Shown: positions 29,559 to 40,052, counted from the stretch's first letter. The stretch is DNA of 64,000 nucleotides from Methylomonas fluvii (GCF_014850975.1 NZ_JACXST010000003.1:124001-188000), one strand, 5' to 3'. The notes: a model not told the origin generated them from the letters alone. Numbers and translations: made by a program.

Positions 29559-29967
29559 GGTTTTAAGCTAGCACATACGTAGATTTAATTCAAAAGGTGT
29601 TTTTTGTAAGTGCTCATTGGTGTTACTTGTATACTGAAATCTATTGTGCGGTCGATCGAATTAATGCGATTCCAACGGTTATCACGCCTGACCAGTGTTT
29701 TGGATTGGGAAAATTGATGGGGCTGCTTTAGAATCAGAAACGGTCTTTAACAGCCAGCGACTGAAAGGCGACTAAGGGTCGAAATTTGACGATCGCTTCG
29801 ACGACAAAATTTTAAAGGTTTCCTAACTCTAAATACCAAACACTAAGCCGGTATTTGCTGGCAACTCCTTATCGACATTCTGCACCAGCAAGCTGCGCTT
29901 GGTCCTCCCCCGATAACCTTCGCGTAAACGTTACAGCCTTTTAAAAACGCTGCAGCCAAATAGGTGT
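29559..29967. other. 409 bp intergenic region
   Basis: No gene is recognised. It separates the metal-efflux operon from the glucan-synthase group; the only structured element is the promoter that begins at 29968. Confidence 0.5.
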
Positions 29968-30009
29968 GTGCGATAGCGTACAGACTACAAGCCCTCCCGC
30001 CGATAAGCT
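29968..30009 (+). promoter_or_regulatory. Palindrome-linked promoter of the small-protein / glucan synthase group
   Basis: GTGCGATAGCGTAC, overlapping CAGACT, exactly 17 bp, then TAAGCT. The predicted start is about 23 bases before the DUF3096 ATG at 30039. One of the cleanest copies. Confidence 0.7.
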
Positions 30010-30038
30010 GCAATCTCCACTATTCGCGGAGGTTTATC

Positions 30039-30170
30039 ATGAATCTGGCAATCGAACCCTTACTGGCCCTGGTGATCGGCATACTAATTTTAGTAGTACC
30101 CCGGTTTCTGAATTATTTCGTGGCGGTCTATTTGATTGTCGTGGGGGTGTTGGGGTTGGTACACCGCTAG
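30039..30170 (+). CDS. DUF3096-type 43-residue membrane protein
   Basis: A single-pass or hairpin membrane protein, MNLAIEPLLALVIGILILVV then PRFLNYFVAVYLIVVGVLGLVHR, matching the DUF3096 pattern (PxLLNYxVAxYLIxxGxxG). GGAGG lies 8 bases before the ATG. Such proteins are common in proteobacterial stress regulons but have no known function. Confidence 0.85.
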   Translation: MNLAIEPLLALVIGILILVVPRFLNYFVAVYLIVVGVLGLVHR

Positions 30171-30235
30171 GCGTTATGCACCGTCCAGTTTGCACAGTTT
30201 CACGTTAACGTCCCCACTCCACAAGGAGCACTACC

Positions 30236-30394
30236 ATGTCACTTAGCACACTGATACTCATCGTACTAATCCTGATGCTGCTGGGCGTAATACCGGTTTG
30301 GCCGCACAGCCGTTCTTGGGGCTATGGACCCAGCGGCGGCTTAGGTTTGGTGTTGATCGTCATCTTGATTCTACTGGTACTCGGCAGAATTTAG
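30236..30394 (+). CDS. DUF3309-type 52-residue membrane protein
   Basis: MSLSTLILIVLILMLLGVIP, then VWPHSRSWGYGPSGGLGLVL and a second hydrophobic helix ending VLGRI. The WPHSxxWGYGPSGGLG centre is the hallmark of DUF3309. AAGGAG lies 8 bases upstream of the ATG. It sits 65 bp after the DUF3096 gene, a common pairing. Function unknown. Confidence 0.88.
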   Translation: MSLSTLILIVLILMLLGVIPVWPHSRSWGYGPSGGLGLVLIVILILLVLGRI

Positions 30395-30529
30395 CTTCCC
30401 TTCCAAGACGTTGGGTTCGATTAGCGTCGGCCCAACCGTTCTTTTTACCGACAGCCTCCCAGCGAGGACGCAATCGACGTTGCCGACAGGCGATTGGCGA
30501 CAACATTTATCAGATTGGAGTATTAATCC

Positions 30530-33500
30530 ATGGCCAAGCGGCGAGAACAACGGCGGCATGTTAGAAGCGAGCATCCCGGTGGCGAGGAAGCGCCGATTCG
30601 TTTTGAATTATTCAATACCGAGCGACTGGAACAGCATGCGGTCAGCCTGGCAAAAGCCCAAAAAATCACCACGCTAAAGAAGGGCCATAAACTGATTCCT
30701 CGGGTGCGCGAGAACGCTTTGGTGCTACTGGAAGCTTACAAAGCGGTCTCCCGGGCGGTGCGCGAGCAGCATGCCATCACCCCTGCCGCGGAATGGCTGC
30801 TGGATAATTTTCATGTCATCGAAGAGCAAGTTAGCGACATTCATGTCGACCTGCCGGAAAGTTATTCGCGCGAACTACCCAAACTGGCCGAAGGCGTGTT
30901 GGCCGGCTATCCGCGCGTTTACGGCATCGCCTGGGCCTTGGTAGCCCACACCGACAGCCGCTTCGCACCAGACTTGCTGAATCTGTTCGTAAAAGCCTAT
31001 CAAAGCGTCGAACCGCTGACCCTGGGCGAACTGTGGGCAATCCCGATTACGCTGCGGGTATTGCTGGTAGAAAATCTGCGGCGATTGGCGGTCAGCATCA
31101 TGCGTTCGCAAAACGGCCGGCGCCTGGCCGACCAGTTTGTCGACCATGTCGAGCAAATCGTCGCCCGCAGCGATAGCCCGGACCCGGTCATTCCGGCTGG
31201 CGTGTTGCCGGCCGAACCGTTGCGTCAAGCTTATGCTGTGCAGATTTTGCAGCGCTCGCACGATCCGCATCCGGCGATAGCACTGTCGTTGAAATTTCTC
31301 AGCGATTGGCTTGGTGAGCAAGGCCTAAGCCTAGATGACATTGTGCATCGGGAACACGCCGCGCAAATTGCCGACAACATGACGGTGCGCAACATCATCA
31401 CCAGTATGCGCGCCATCTCGGCGTTCGATTGGCCGCAATTTGTTGAGGATGTCAGCCTGGCGGATGCCTGTTTGCGCGCGCATGACGAATACGCGGCCAT
31501 GGATTTTTTGACGCGCGACCGTTACCGGCATGCCATAGAAGAACTGGCCAAACGTTCGCCGGTATCTGAAGTAGAGATTGCGCGGCTGGCAATTGTCGAA
31601 GTACAAATCGCCATCGATCAAGATTGCAACGACGAACGGCAAATGGAGCCGGGATATTATCTGATCGGTGCCGGTCGTTATGCATTCGAAGCAAAAGTGC
31701 ATTACCGTTCGCCCTTCAAACAAAGGCTGTTGCGTACCTATGTCAGTCATGCCGGACTGGCCTATGTCGGCAGTCTGGGATTAATGACGCTGTGTTTACT
31801 GGCCTTACCGTTAAGCGTATCCAGCGCCGCCGGACTGAACGGATTTCAGTTGGCCTTGCTGGCTTTGGTTTTAGTATTTCCGGCATCGGATATTGCCGTT
31901 GGTTTGCTGAATCATTTCATTGTGGCCGGCCTGCCGCCCAATCATTTACCTCGTCTGGAACTGAAAGACGGCGTACCGGAAGCCTTGAGCACCTTTGTAG
32001 TGGTGCCAACCATGTTTGTAGGTGAAGCGGGGGTAAGGCAGCAAGTCGAGCAAATGGAAATCCGCTATCTGGCCAATCTGGACGGCGCGGTGCGCTTTGC
32101 TCTATTGTCGGACTGGGCGGATGCGGAGCAGGAAACTCAACCCAACGACGACAAACTGTTGAGTGTGGCAATTGGCGCGATCAACGCATTGAACGCCAAG
32201 TACGGTCAGCAACGCTTTTTTGTGTTTCACCGTAAACGTTTGTGGAATGCCAGCGAAGGCAAATGGATGGGCTGGGAACGCAAACGTGGAAAATTGCAGG
32301 AATTCAATCGCCTGCTGCGTGGCGCCACCGATACCTCATTCTTGCCAATAGCCGGTCAACCCGCCACCGCGCCGGCCGGCATTTGCTATGTGGTTACCTT
32401 GGATGCCGACACCAAATTGCCAATGGGTGTGGTGGCGCAATTGGTCGGAGTGGCGGCGCATCCGCTGAATAAGCCTGTATTCGACGCCGACAGCCAAACT
32501 ATTATCGATGGTTACGGCATCTTGCAGCCCAGAGTCACGCCAACCTTGCCGCAACGCCAGGAACGCTCGATGTTCCATCAAATTTTTGCCGGGGCCTCCG
32601 GCACCGATGCTTATTCCAGCTCGGTATCCGAGCTATATCAGGACCTATTCGGCCTTGGCACCTACAGCGGCAAGGGCTTGTATCACGTAGATAGTTTTGA
32701 AGCAGCGCTGGCCGGGCGGGTACCGGATAACACTCAGCTTAGTCACGATTTATTCGAGAGCGTTTACGTACGTTGCGGTTTGGTCAGCGATATCGAGTTT
32801 TTCGAGGAATTTCCGTCGCATACCGGTGTTGCCGACTCACGCGGGCACCGCTGGGCGCGCGGCGATTGGCAGTTGCTGCCATGGATTTTCGGTAAACGCG
32901 GCAAGGGCATGCCTATGATAGGCCGCTGGAAGATGCTGGATAATCTGCGCCGCTCACTGTCGGCACCGGCGGCGTTTTCCGCCTTGGTGGCAAGCTGGGC
33001 CATGCCGCAGGCGCCGCTATTGGCACTGATCGGTTTCGTGCTGACTTCCTTGGCTTTTCCGGCCATGTTAGCCTTCACCGCCGGTTTTACCGCGCCGCGG
33101 CGCGGCATTTCCTTAGCAACGCATTTGCGTGGTGCGCTAGAGAATGTAGCCTGGGCGCTGTGCAATAGTTTGGTGGCGCTTACGTTGTTGGCACAACAAG
33201 CCTGGTTGATGACCGACGCCATAGTCACCACGCTGGTGCGCTTGTTCATTACTCGTCGCAAACTGCTGAAATGGGTGACTGCGTTGCAGGCTAAAGCCGG
33301 AGCAGGGTATGCGTTGAAAAATTTGATCCGCCCACTCAGCCATTCGTCTTCGGTGGTGTTTGGTGCTGGGGCGTTGGTGGTGCTGTTCAACCCGGACGCG
33401 ATTGTCGCGGCCGCGCCGTTTTTATTACTGTGGTGGCTGGCGCCGGTGGTAGCACGGGCTTTGAGTCTGCCGCCCAAAATCGATAGTGCTGAAGCGCTGT

Positions 33501-36500
33501 TGCCGGCCGATAGCGCGCAATTGCGTTTGTATGGCAGGCGCATCTGGCGGTTTTTTACCACCTTTGTCACCGCCGAAGAACACTATCTGCCACCGGATAA
33601 TTTTCAGGAAGATCCGCAAGCGGTTATTGCCCACCGCAGTTCGCCGACCAATTTCGGCCTGTATTTGTTGTCGGTGGTGTCCGCACGGGATTTCGGCTGG
33701 GTGGGGTTGAGCGATACCGTCGAGCGCCTGGAAGCCACGCTGGCAACCCTTACAGATTTGCCAAAATTGCACGGGCATTTTTATAACTGGTACGACACCC
33801 GCAATTTGCAGATGCTGGAACCGCGCTACGTATCCACCGTCGATAGCGGCAATCTGGCCGGCCATTTACTGACGTTGGCGCAAGCCTGTCGGGAGATGGC
33901 CAGCAAGCCGCTGGATTTAACCAACGCCTTGCAAGGACTCGCCGATACGCATCGTTTATTACTCGACGCGTTAGCCAATATCAACGATGACCGCCGCATC
34001 GTGACGGTTACGTTGCGGGAGCTTCGGCAAAAAATGGCCATACTGGGCGAACTGCTGGCAAGGAGACCCGCCGAGATAGCTGAATGGAGCGAGCTGTGGC
34101 AACAGCTAACCGTTTGCGCCAACGCCTTACTCGATCTGGCCAATGCGCATGCCGTGGAACGCGGGGATAGCCAGGATAACGAAGTGCTGGCCTGGTCTGG
34201 TTTTTTATGCGACGACATTCGTTCGCATGCCCGCGATGTGGCTACGTTGATTCCGTGGATTCATTTTCCGGAACAATACCCGTCGCTATGTTCGCAAAGT
34301 GCCGAACAAAGCCAGCAATTCGGTTTGGAAACGCCGCTAAGCAAGCTGGCCGACAGTTACGCCATTTGGGCTGATCACGCAGAATATTCGCAGCCGCAAG
34401 CAGCTACATCGGCTCAGAAAGCCCTAATTGTGCTATTACGCCGGGCCGGCGATCAAGCCAAGGCTTTGCATAAACGCGTTGAATTTATGGCTGAGCACCT
34501 GGAAGGCTTGTTCCGGGACATGGATTTTCGGTTTTTGTACGATGCCAATCGACACATGTTTGCCATCGGTTACCGGGTCGCGGAAGGGACTATCGATCCC
34601 AGTTATTACGACTTGCTGGCTTCCGAGGCCAGGCTGTCCAGTATTATCGCCATTGCCAAACGCGACGTCCCTAGTACGCACTGGTTCCACCTGGGTCGGC
34701 GGGTGACGCGGGTTGCGCATGGCACGGTATTGCTGTCCTGGTCCGGGTCGATGTTCGAATACTTGATGCCGTCGCTGGTGACCTTTACCCCACGCTACAG
34801 TCTGCTCGATCAGACTTGCCGCTTAGTGGTGAAGCGGCAGATTGCCTACGGCAAGGAACGCGGTGTGCCCTGGGGGGTGTCGGAGTCGGCTTTCAATGGC
34901 CGGGATTTGTATTTGACCTATCAATATTCCGCGTTTGGCGTGCCCGGTCTGGGTATGAAGCGCGGCTTGGGTGAAGAATTGGTGATAGCGCCTTATGCCA
35001 CGGCCTTGGCGGCTATGTATTTGCCGCATGCCGCCGTGGAAAACTTCGCGCGTCTGGAACGGGAAGGGGCGCTGGGGCGATATGGTTTCTACGAAGCGCT
35101 GGATTTCACGCCGGTCCGCCTGGCGGAAGGCCAGCGTGTAGCCATGGTGCGTTGCTATATGGCGCATCATCAAGGTATGTCGCTGGTGGCGTTTGCGAAT
35201 GTGGTTCATGACGGGGCGATGCGGCATCGTTTTCATCGCACCGCGCTGATTCAGGCGGCGGATTTATTATTGCAGGAACGCATCCCGCACGGCGCCGACA
35301 CCAGCGTACTGCCGTTGTTGCAGGAACTGTCCGATGTGAAGGAAACCGTGCAGCCGCCGGTGCGCCGTGTGCCGTCGCCGATGTCGTCGGTGCCGTCCAC
35401 ACTGCTGCTGTCCAACGGCCGTTACTCGCTGATGATCACCGCTGCCGGCTCCGGTTACAGCCAATGGCGGAACCTGGCGGTGACCCGCTGGCGTGAAGAC
35501 ACCACTCGCGATGCCTGGGGCAGCTATTTGTATCTGCGCGATGTCGATAGTGGTCAAGTTTGGTCGGCAGGCTACCAACCGACCACTGCCACCCCCGAGC
35601 ACTATGAAGTGGTGTTTGTCGAAGATCGGGCCCGCATCACCCGCACCGACGGTGCGATAGTTACCACGCTGGAAATCGTGGTATCGCCGGAAGACGATGC
35701 CGAAATCAGGCGGTTGAGCTTAACCAATAACAGCATGCATGAGCGGGAAATCGAAGTGACGTCTTATGCGGAAATTGTACTGACGACCTTGCAGGCCGAT
35801 ATTGCCCATCCGGCGTTTTCCAATTTGTTTGTACAGACCGAATACCTGCCCCAAACCCGCGCCTTGCTCGCGCACCGTCGGCAACGCTCCGCCGAAGACC
35901 CGCAATTGTGGGCCGCGCATGTGCTGGCCGACCGGCAAACCGGCGACGGATTGCAATACGAAACCGACCGCGCCCGTTTTATCGGCCGCGGCCAAACCTT
36001 GCGCGCACCGTTGGCAGTGATGGACGGCCGGCCTTTGAGCAATACGGTAGGTTCGGTACTGGATCCGATATTCAGTTTGCGCACCCGTATTAAAATCGCA
36101 GCGGGGGCGACTGAGCACTTGACCTTCACCACGCTAGTGGCTGCGTCAAGACAGGCGGCGGCAGATTTGTCTGACAAATATCATAATCTGATGGCCTGGG
36201 AACGGGTGTCGGCCTTGGCCTGGACCCATGCCCATGTGCAATTGCATCATTTACATACCAAACCCGATGAGGCGCAGTTGTTTCAGATGCTGGCCAATCG
36301 CTTGCTCTATACCGATCCGTCTTTAAGGCCAGCCGGTAAATTGTTGCAAACGAATACCCTGAATGTCGCCAGTTTGTGGCGGTTCGGCATTTCCGGCGAT
36401 AAACCCATTTTATTGTTGCGGGTCGGCGAGCCGGAAGATCGCGCGATTGTCGAGCAATTGCTGCGTGCGCATGAGTACTGGCGCATTAAAGGCCTTGCTG

Positions 36501-39229
36501 TTGACCTATTGATTTTGAATGAAAAGGAGGTCTCTTACGTCGAGGATTTACAAAATTTATTAGAAACTCTGGTGTGCGAAAACCAGGCCCGTTCGACCTC
36601 CTCAGAGCACAATCAGCAGGGCGCTATTTTTGTATTGCAAGGCAGATTGTTATCCCTGGAAGAGCGGCGTTTGCTGCAAACAGCGGCAAGGGCAATGTTG
36701 GTCGGTAATCGCGGCACCTTGGCCGAACAATTATTACGGCATCCGCGGCCGGCCATGCCTTTCATTGCCAAACAGCCATTGCTGCCGGCTATCGAAGCGC
36801 CGGCTTTGGTCGTGCCGCCGCTGGAGTTTTTTAACGGTCTGGGCGGTTTTGCCCACGATGGCCGCGAATATGTAATCGTTTTGGATAAAGGCCAGAGCAC
36901 GCCGGCGCCGTGGATTAACGTCATCGCCAATCCTGAGTTTGGTTTTACGGTCTCCGAGTTGGGTAGCGGTTGCACCTGGTGCGGCAATAGCCGGGAAAAC
37001 CAATTAACCCCCTGGTCGAACGATCCGGTCGGCAATGCGCCGGGCGAGGTGTTTTATATTCGCGACGAGGACAGCAACGAACTTTGGACGCCGACCGCGC
37101 TGCCGATTCGGGTAGACAATGCTAGCTATTTGATTCGGCACGGCCAGGGCTATAGCCGCTTCGAACATCATTCGCATGGCATTCATAGCGAATTGTTACA
37201 GTTCGTCAGCAAGGAGGATCCGGTCAAAATCTCCTCATTGACCTTGACCAATGAATCCGGTCGCCGCCGGCGTTTGAGCATAACGGCCTATCTGGAATGG
37301 GTGCTCGGTGCGTCGCGTAGCGTCACCGTTCCGCATATCGTCACGGAACTGGATGCGGAAACCGGCGCCATGCTGGCTTATAACCCGTGGGATCAGGAAT
37401 TTGGTACACGCGTTGCTTTTGCCGATTTGGCCGGGCGGCAGACAGGCTGGACGGCTAATCGCACGGAGTTTCTCGGTCGTAACGGCAGTCTGGACGCGCC
37501 GGCCGGCTTGATTTATCCAAAACCGCTTAAAAATCGTGTCGGTGCCGGCATGGATCCCTGCGCGGCTTTGCAAACCAGCATCGAGTTGGCCACGGACGAA
37601 AAAATCGAGATCGTATTTTTTCTGGGGCAGGGCCAGGACAAATCACACGCTGTCGAATTGATTCGCAAGCATCGCACGATCGACGTTGCCACGTTATTTG
37701 CTGAGGTCACGCAGTCTTGGCAAGCGATACTGGGCAAGGTGCAAGTCAAAACCCCGGATCGGGAGCTGGATGTGCTTTTAAATAGTTGGCTGTTGTACCA
37801 AACCTTGAGTTGCCGAATGTGGGCGAGGGCAGCGTTCTATCAGGTGGGCGGCGCCTTTGGTTTTCGCGATCAATTACAGGACAGCATGGCTTTGGCGGTG
37901 ACCAGGCCCGATTTGACCCGTTCGCATATTCTACGCGCCGCCGCGCGCCAGTTCGAACCGGGGGACGTGCAACATTGGTGGCATCCGCCCACCGGTCGCG
38001 GCGTGCGTACCCGGTTTTCCGACGACCGGGTCTGGCTGCCGTTTGTGGTCGCGCATTACCTGAATGTTAGCGGCGATAACGCGGTACTGGAGGAATTGTT
38101 ACCGTTTCTGGAAGGGCCGGAGTTGGCAGTTGATCAGGACGATGCCTATTTTCATCCTACCGAAACTTCGCGAGAAGCCAGCCTGTTTGAGCATTGCGCG
38201 CGGACCTTGGATTTGAGTCTCGCTACCGGTGCGCATGGTTTGCCGTTGATCGGTAGCGGCGACTGGAACGACGGTATGAATCGGGTCGGGAATCGCGGGC
38301 AGGGCGAGAGCATCTGGCTGGCCTGGTTTCTGATCAAAACCCTGTCGGATTTTGCCGACATTGCCGAAACGCGCGGCGACAACGAGCGAGCAAAACGTTG
38401 GCTTGAGCACGCCGGACAACTGCGGAGCGCCGTCGAAGCAGAAGGCTGGGATGGGGCTTGGTATCGGCGCGCCTATTTCGACGACGGCTCGCCGCTGGGC
38501 TCGGCGACCAATGCCGAATGTCGCATCGATTCCATCGCGCAAAGCTGGGCCGTCATTTCTGGCTCTGCCGAACCGGAACGGGCGCGGCGGGCGATGGAAT
38601 CGGTGCGCGAGTATCTGGTGCGTTACGGCGATGATTTGCTGTTGTTGTTCACGCCGCCCTTCGACAAAACCGAACGCGATCCCGGCTATATCAAAAGTTA
38701 TCCGCCCGGCATCCGCGAGAACGGCGGGCAGTACACCCATGCGGCGATCTGGTCGGTTATTGCCTATGCCATGCTCGGCGAAGGCGATCAGGCTAGCGAA
38801 TTGCTGCGCATGCTGAATCCGATCAAGCGCACTACCAGCCGCACCGGGGTTTATGCCTACAAGGTAGAGCCCTATGTATTGGCGGCGGATATTTATTCCG
38901 AAGCACCGCACGCCCGCCGAGGTGGCTGGACTTGGTACACCGGCGCCTCCGGTTGGTTTTACCGGGCCGGGCTGGAATCCATTCTGGGTTTACAAATGCG
39001 TGGCGACCGTTTGCTGTTCGAACCGTGCATACCCAGAGCCTGGCAGAGTTACAACCTAGTTTATCGGCATGGTGCCAGTGTGTACCACGTTAGCATTAAT
39101 AACCCGAACGGTGTGAGCCGAGGAATTGTCAGCCTGGAACTGGACGGCATAGCGCAAGTACCTGGCGAAGGTATTCATTTGCTGGACGACGGAAAACCGC
39201 ATGAAGTGACGGTGGTACTAGGCGGTTAG
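30530..39229 (+). CDS. ndvB: Cyclic beta-1,2-glucan synthase (NdvB/ChvB type)
   Basis: A 2899-residue inner-membrane enzyme that makes cyclic beta-1,2-glucan from UDP-glucose using a protein-bound chain. Visible parts: an N-terminal region (about 1-400), a membrane pair (about 405-460), the glucosyltransferase domain (about 480-830, with VVTLDADTKLPMGVV at ~620), more helices (about 830-1000), two GH94-type beta-sandwich modules (about 1620-1930 and 2100-2400), and the C-terminal GH94 phosphorolysis domain with GDWNDGMN at ~2578, which sets ring size in Brucella Cgs. Full family length, no frameshift. Such periplasmic glucans act in osmotic adaptation and host or surface interaction. It follows the two stress-type small proteins. 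Confidence 0.93.
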   Translation: MAKRREQRRHVRSEHPGGEEAPIRFELFNTERLEQHAVSLAKAQKITTLKKGHKLIPRVRENALVLLEAYKAVSRAVREQHAITPAAEWLLDNFHVIEEQVSDIHVDLPESYSRELPKLAEGVLAGYPRVYGIAWALVAHTDSRFAPDLLNLFVKAYQSVEPLTLGELWAIPITLRVLLVENLRRLAVSIMRSQNGRRLADQFVDHVEQIVARSDSPDPVIPAGVLPAEPLRQAYAVQILQRSHDPHPAIALSLKFLSDWLGEQGLSLDDIVHREHAAQIADNMTVRNIITSMRAISAFDWPQFVEDVSLADACLRAHDEYAAMDFLTRDRYRHAIEELAKRSPVSEVEIARLAIVEVQIAIDQDCNDERQMEPGYYLIGAGRYAFEAKVHYRSPFKQRLLRTYVSHAGLAYVGSLGLMTLCLLALPLSVSSAAGLNGFQLALLALVLVFPASDIAVGLLNHFIVAGLPPNHLPRLELKDGVPEALSTFVVVPTMFVGEAGVRQQVEQMEIRYLANLDGAVRFALLSDWADAEQETQPNDDKLLSVAIGAINALNAKYGQQRFFVFHRKRLWNASEGKWMGWERKRGKLQEFNRLLRGATDTSFLPIAGQPATAPAGICYVVTLDADTKLPMGVVAQLVGVAAHPLNKPVFDADSQTIIDGYGILQPRVTPTLPQRQERSMFHQIFAGASGTDAYSSSVSELYQDLFGLGTYSGKGLYHVDSFEAALAGRVPDNTQLSHDLFESVYVRCGLVSDIEFFEEFPSHTGVADSRGHRWARGDWQLLPWIFGKRGKGMPMIGRWKMLDNLRRSLSAPAAFSALVASWAMPQAPLLALIGFVLTSLAFPAMLAFTAGFTAPRRGISLATHLRGALENVAWALCNSLVALTLLAQQAWLMTDAIVTTLVRLFITRRKLLKWVTALQAKAGAGYALKNLIRPLSHSSSVVFGAGALVVLFNPDAIVAAAPFLLLWWLAPVVARALSLPPKIDSAEALLPADSAQLRLYGRRIWRFFTTFVTAEEHYLPPDNFQEDPQAVIAHRSSPTNFGLYLLSVVSARDFGWVGLSDTVERLEATLATLTDLPKLHGHFYNWYDTRNLQMLEPRYVSTVDSGNLAGHLLTLAQACREMASKPLDLTNALQGLADTHRLLLDALANINDDRRIVTVTLRELRQKMAILGELLARRPAEIAEWSELWQQLTVCANALLDLANAHAVERGDSQDNEVLAWSGFLCDDIRSHARDVATLIPWIHFPEQYPSLCSQSAEQSQQFGLETPLSKLADSYAIWADHAEYSQPQAATSAQKALIVLLRRAGDQAKALHKRVEFMAEHLEGLFRDMDFRFLYDANRHMFAIGYRVAEGTIDPSYYDLLASEARLSSIIAIAKRDVPSTHWFHLGRRVTRVAHGTVLLSWSGSMFEYLMPSLVTFTPRYSLLDQTCRLVVKRQIAYGKERGVPWGVSESAFNGRDLYLTYQYSAFGVPGLGMKRGLGEELVIAPYATALAAMYLPHAAVENFARLEREGALGRYGFYEALDFTPVRLAEGQRVAMVRCYMAHHQGMSLVAFANVVHDGAMRHRFHRTALIQAADLLLQERIPHGADTSVLPLLQELSDVKETVQPPVRRVPSPMSSVPSTLLLSNGRYSLMITAAGSGYSQWRNLAVTRWREDTTRDAWGSYLYLRDVDSGQVWSAGYQPTTATPEHYEVVFVEDRARITRTDGAIVTTLEIVVSPEDDAEIRRLSLTNNSMHEREIEVTSYAEIVLTTLQADIAHPAFSNLFVQTEYLPQTRALLAHRRQRSAEDPQLWAAHVLADRQTGDGLQYETDRARFIGRGQTLRAPLAVMDGRPLSNTVGSVLDPIFSLRTRIKIAAGATEHLTFTTLVAASRQAAADLSDKYHNLMAWERVSALAWTHAHVQLHHLHTKPDEAQLFQMLANRLLYTDPSLRPAGKLLQTNTLNVASLWRFGISGDKPILLLRVGEPEDRAIVEQLLRAHEYWRIKGLAVDLLILNEKEVSYVEDLQNLLETLVCENQARSTSSEHNQQGAIFVLQGRLLSLEERRLLQTAARAMLVGNRGTLAEQLLRHPRPAMPFIAKQPLLPAIEAPALVVPPLEFFNGLGGFAHDGREYVIVLDKGQSTPAPWINVIANPEFGFTVSELGSGCTWCGNSRENQLTPWSNDPVGNAPGEVFYIRDEDSNELWTPTALPIRVDNASYLIRHGQGYSRFEHHSHGIHSELLQFVSKEDPVKISSLTLTNESGRRRRLSITAYLEWVLGASRSVTVPHIVTELDAETGAMLAYNPWDQEFGTRVAFADLAGRQTGWTANRTEFLGRNGSLDAPAGLIYPKPLKNRVGAGMDPCAALQTSIELATDEKIEIVFFLGQGQDKSHAVELIRKHRTIDVATLFAEVTQSWQAILGKVQVKTPDRELDVLLNSWLLYQTLSCRMWARAAFYQVGGAFGFRDQLQDSMALAVTRPDLTRSHILRAAARQFEPGDVQHWWHPPTGRGVRTRFSDDRVWLPFVVAHYLNVSGDNAVLEELLPFLEGPELAVDQDDAYFHPTETSREASLFEHCARTLDLSLATGAHGLPLIGSGDWNDGMNRVGNRGQGESIWLAWFLIKTLSDFADIAETRGDNERAKRWLEHAGQLRSAVEAEGWDGAWYRRAYFDDGSPLGSATNAECRIDSIAQSWAVISGSAEPERARRAMESVREYLVRYGDDLLLLFTPPFDKTERDPGYIKSYPPGIRENGGQYTHAAIWSVIAYAMLGEGDQASELLRMLNPIKRTTSRTGVYAYKVEPYVLAADIYSEAPHARRGGWTWYTGASGWFYRAGLESILGLQMRGDRLLFEPCIPRAWQSYNLVYRHGASVYHVSINNPNGVSRGIVSLELDGIAQVPGEGIHLLDDGKPHEVTVVLGG

Positions 39230-39248
39230 GATTTTGTAAGCAGTATCT

Positions 39249-39290
39249 GTTCGTTGCCGTACCGACTGCATTTGGCGTTAAGGTTATGGT
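39249..39290 (+). promoter_or_regulatory. Palindrome-linked promoter facing the SmbP-like gene
   Basis: GTTCGTTGCCGTAC, overlapping CCGACT, a 17 bp spacer, then TATGGT. It and the following leader resemble those of the CsbD gene (41127 on), including a shared TCATGGCTAATTCAGTTG about 40 bases further on. Confidence 0.65.
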
Positions 39291-39342
39291 GTGGAATGAG
39301 CGTTGTAGAACTTAGTCTGCGCTTAGGTCATGGCTAATTCAG

Positions 39343-39561
39343 TTGTGGTCAACAATTTTGGAGATCAGCATCAATAACCCACCCAACAAAAACCTCGTGG
39401 AAGCACACAATGAGCCGCTTTTAGACATTCAAGGAAATAGTCGCAGTGATATCGCTACGGAATACGAAGACGACCTGCAAATGACTGCCGGTAAAGATCG
39501 AGTCGGTTTTGTCGTTATCCGCCGCAATGCCAAGAAAGGCGATAAGAGCGACCGCTATTGA
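39343..39561 (+). CDS. Possible small soluble protein
   Basis: An open frame of up to 72 codons between a palindrome-linked promoter and the SmbP-like gene. GGAG precedes an ATC where the related CsbD leader has ATG, so translation may start at ATC, at an upstream TTG (39343), or not at all. The product would be acidic and soluble (VEAHNEPLLDIQGNSRSDIATEYEDDL), ending in a basic tail. No family recognised. Confidence 0.35.
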   Translation: MWSTILEISINNPPNKNLVEAHNEPLLDIQGNSRSDIATEYEDDLQMTAGKDRVGFVVIRRNAKKGDKSDRY

Positions 39562-39597
39562 ACGCAGCATTCTAAATACTTCGCCAAGGAAACAACC

Positions 39598-39915
39598 ATG
39601 AATATTAACCAAAAAAAACTGACCATAATATGCGCCGGCATGCTGTTGAGCGTTAGCACTATCAATGTTTATGCAGCAGAAAGTCATATCGCGTTGGCGC
39701 TGGAGCATGCGCAAACAGCCGCTAAGTCTGGTGACACAAAAACCATCTCGAACCATGCGGATGCAGCGAAGGGGCATATCAAGGTGATCGACGAGCATTT
39801 AAAAGCAGGTGTCATAAGTCTGAATGCGGCTATCGAGCATGCGAAACAAGGTCACACCGATTTAGCGAAAAAATCCTCGGAAGAAGCTGTTCTGCATTTG
39901 AACGCGGCGCAGTAA
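39598..39915 (+). CDS. SmbP-like small metal-binding protein
   Basis: A 105-residue periplasmic protein with a signal peptide cleaved near VYA-AESH and a helical, His-rich body. His recurs on one face (SHIALALEHAQ, SNHADAAKGHIKVIDEHL, AIEHAKQGHTDLAKK, AVLHLNAA), as in the Nitrosomonas small metal-binding protein SmbP that binds copper and other divalent metals. Possibly a metal buffer in the periplasm. AAGGAAAC precedes the ATG. A terminator follows. Confidence 0.82.
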   Translation: MNINQKKLTIICAGMLLSVSTINVYAAESHIALALEHAQTAAKSGDTKTISNHADAAKGHIKVIDEHLKAGVISLNAAIEHAKQGHTDLAKKSSEEAVLHLNAAQ

Positions 39916-39940
39916 GGGCGAAGCAGTTTTTCAGAACACC

Positions 39941-39974
39941 AAAAACGGCGAGTGAATTCACCCGCCGTTTTTTT
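39941..39974 (+). terminator. Intrinsic terminator after the SmbP-like gene
   Basis: AACGGCG pairs with CGCCGTT around an inner GTGAATTCAC palindrome, followed by T residues. Confidence 0.85.
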
Positions 39975-40000
39975 GGTCCGTATTTTTGCAATGAATAGGC

Positions 40001-40043
40001 AAAAAAATAGCCGGCGCCTGCCATATCGCACGCGCCGGCTATT
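40001..40043 (-). terminator. Intrinsic terminator after the PEP-CTERM gene
   Basis: Perfect 12 bp stem AATAGCCGGCGC / GCGCCGGCTATT; on the minus strand it is followed by seven U residues. Confidence 0.88.
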
Positions 40044-40052
40044 ACTTAGGAT

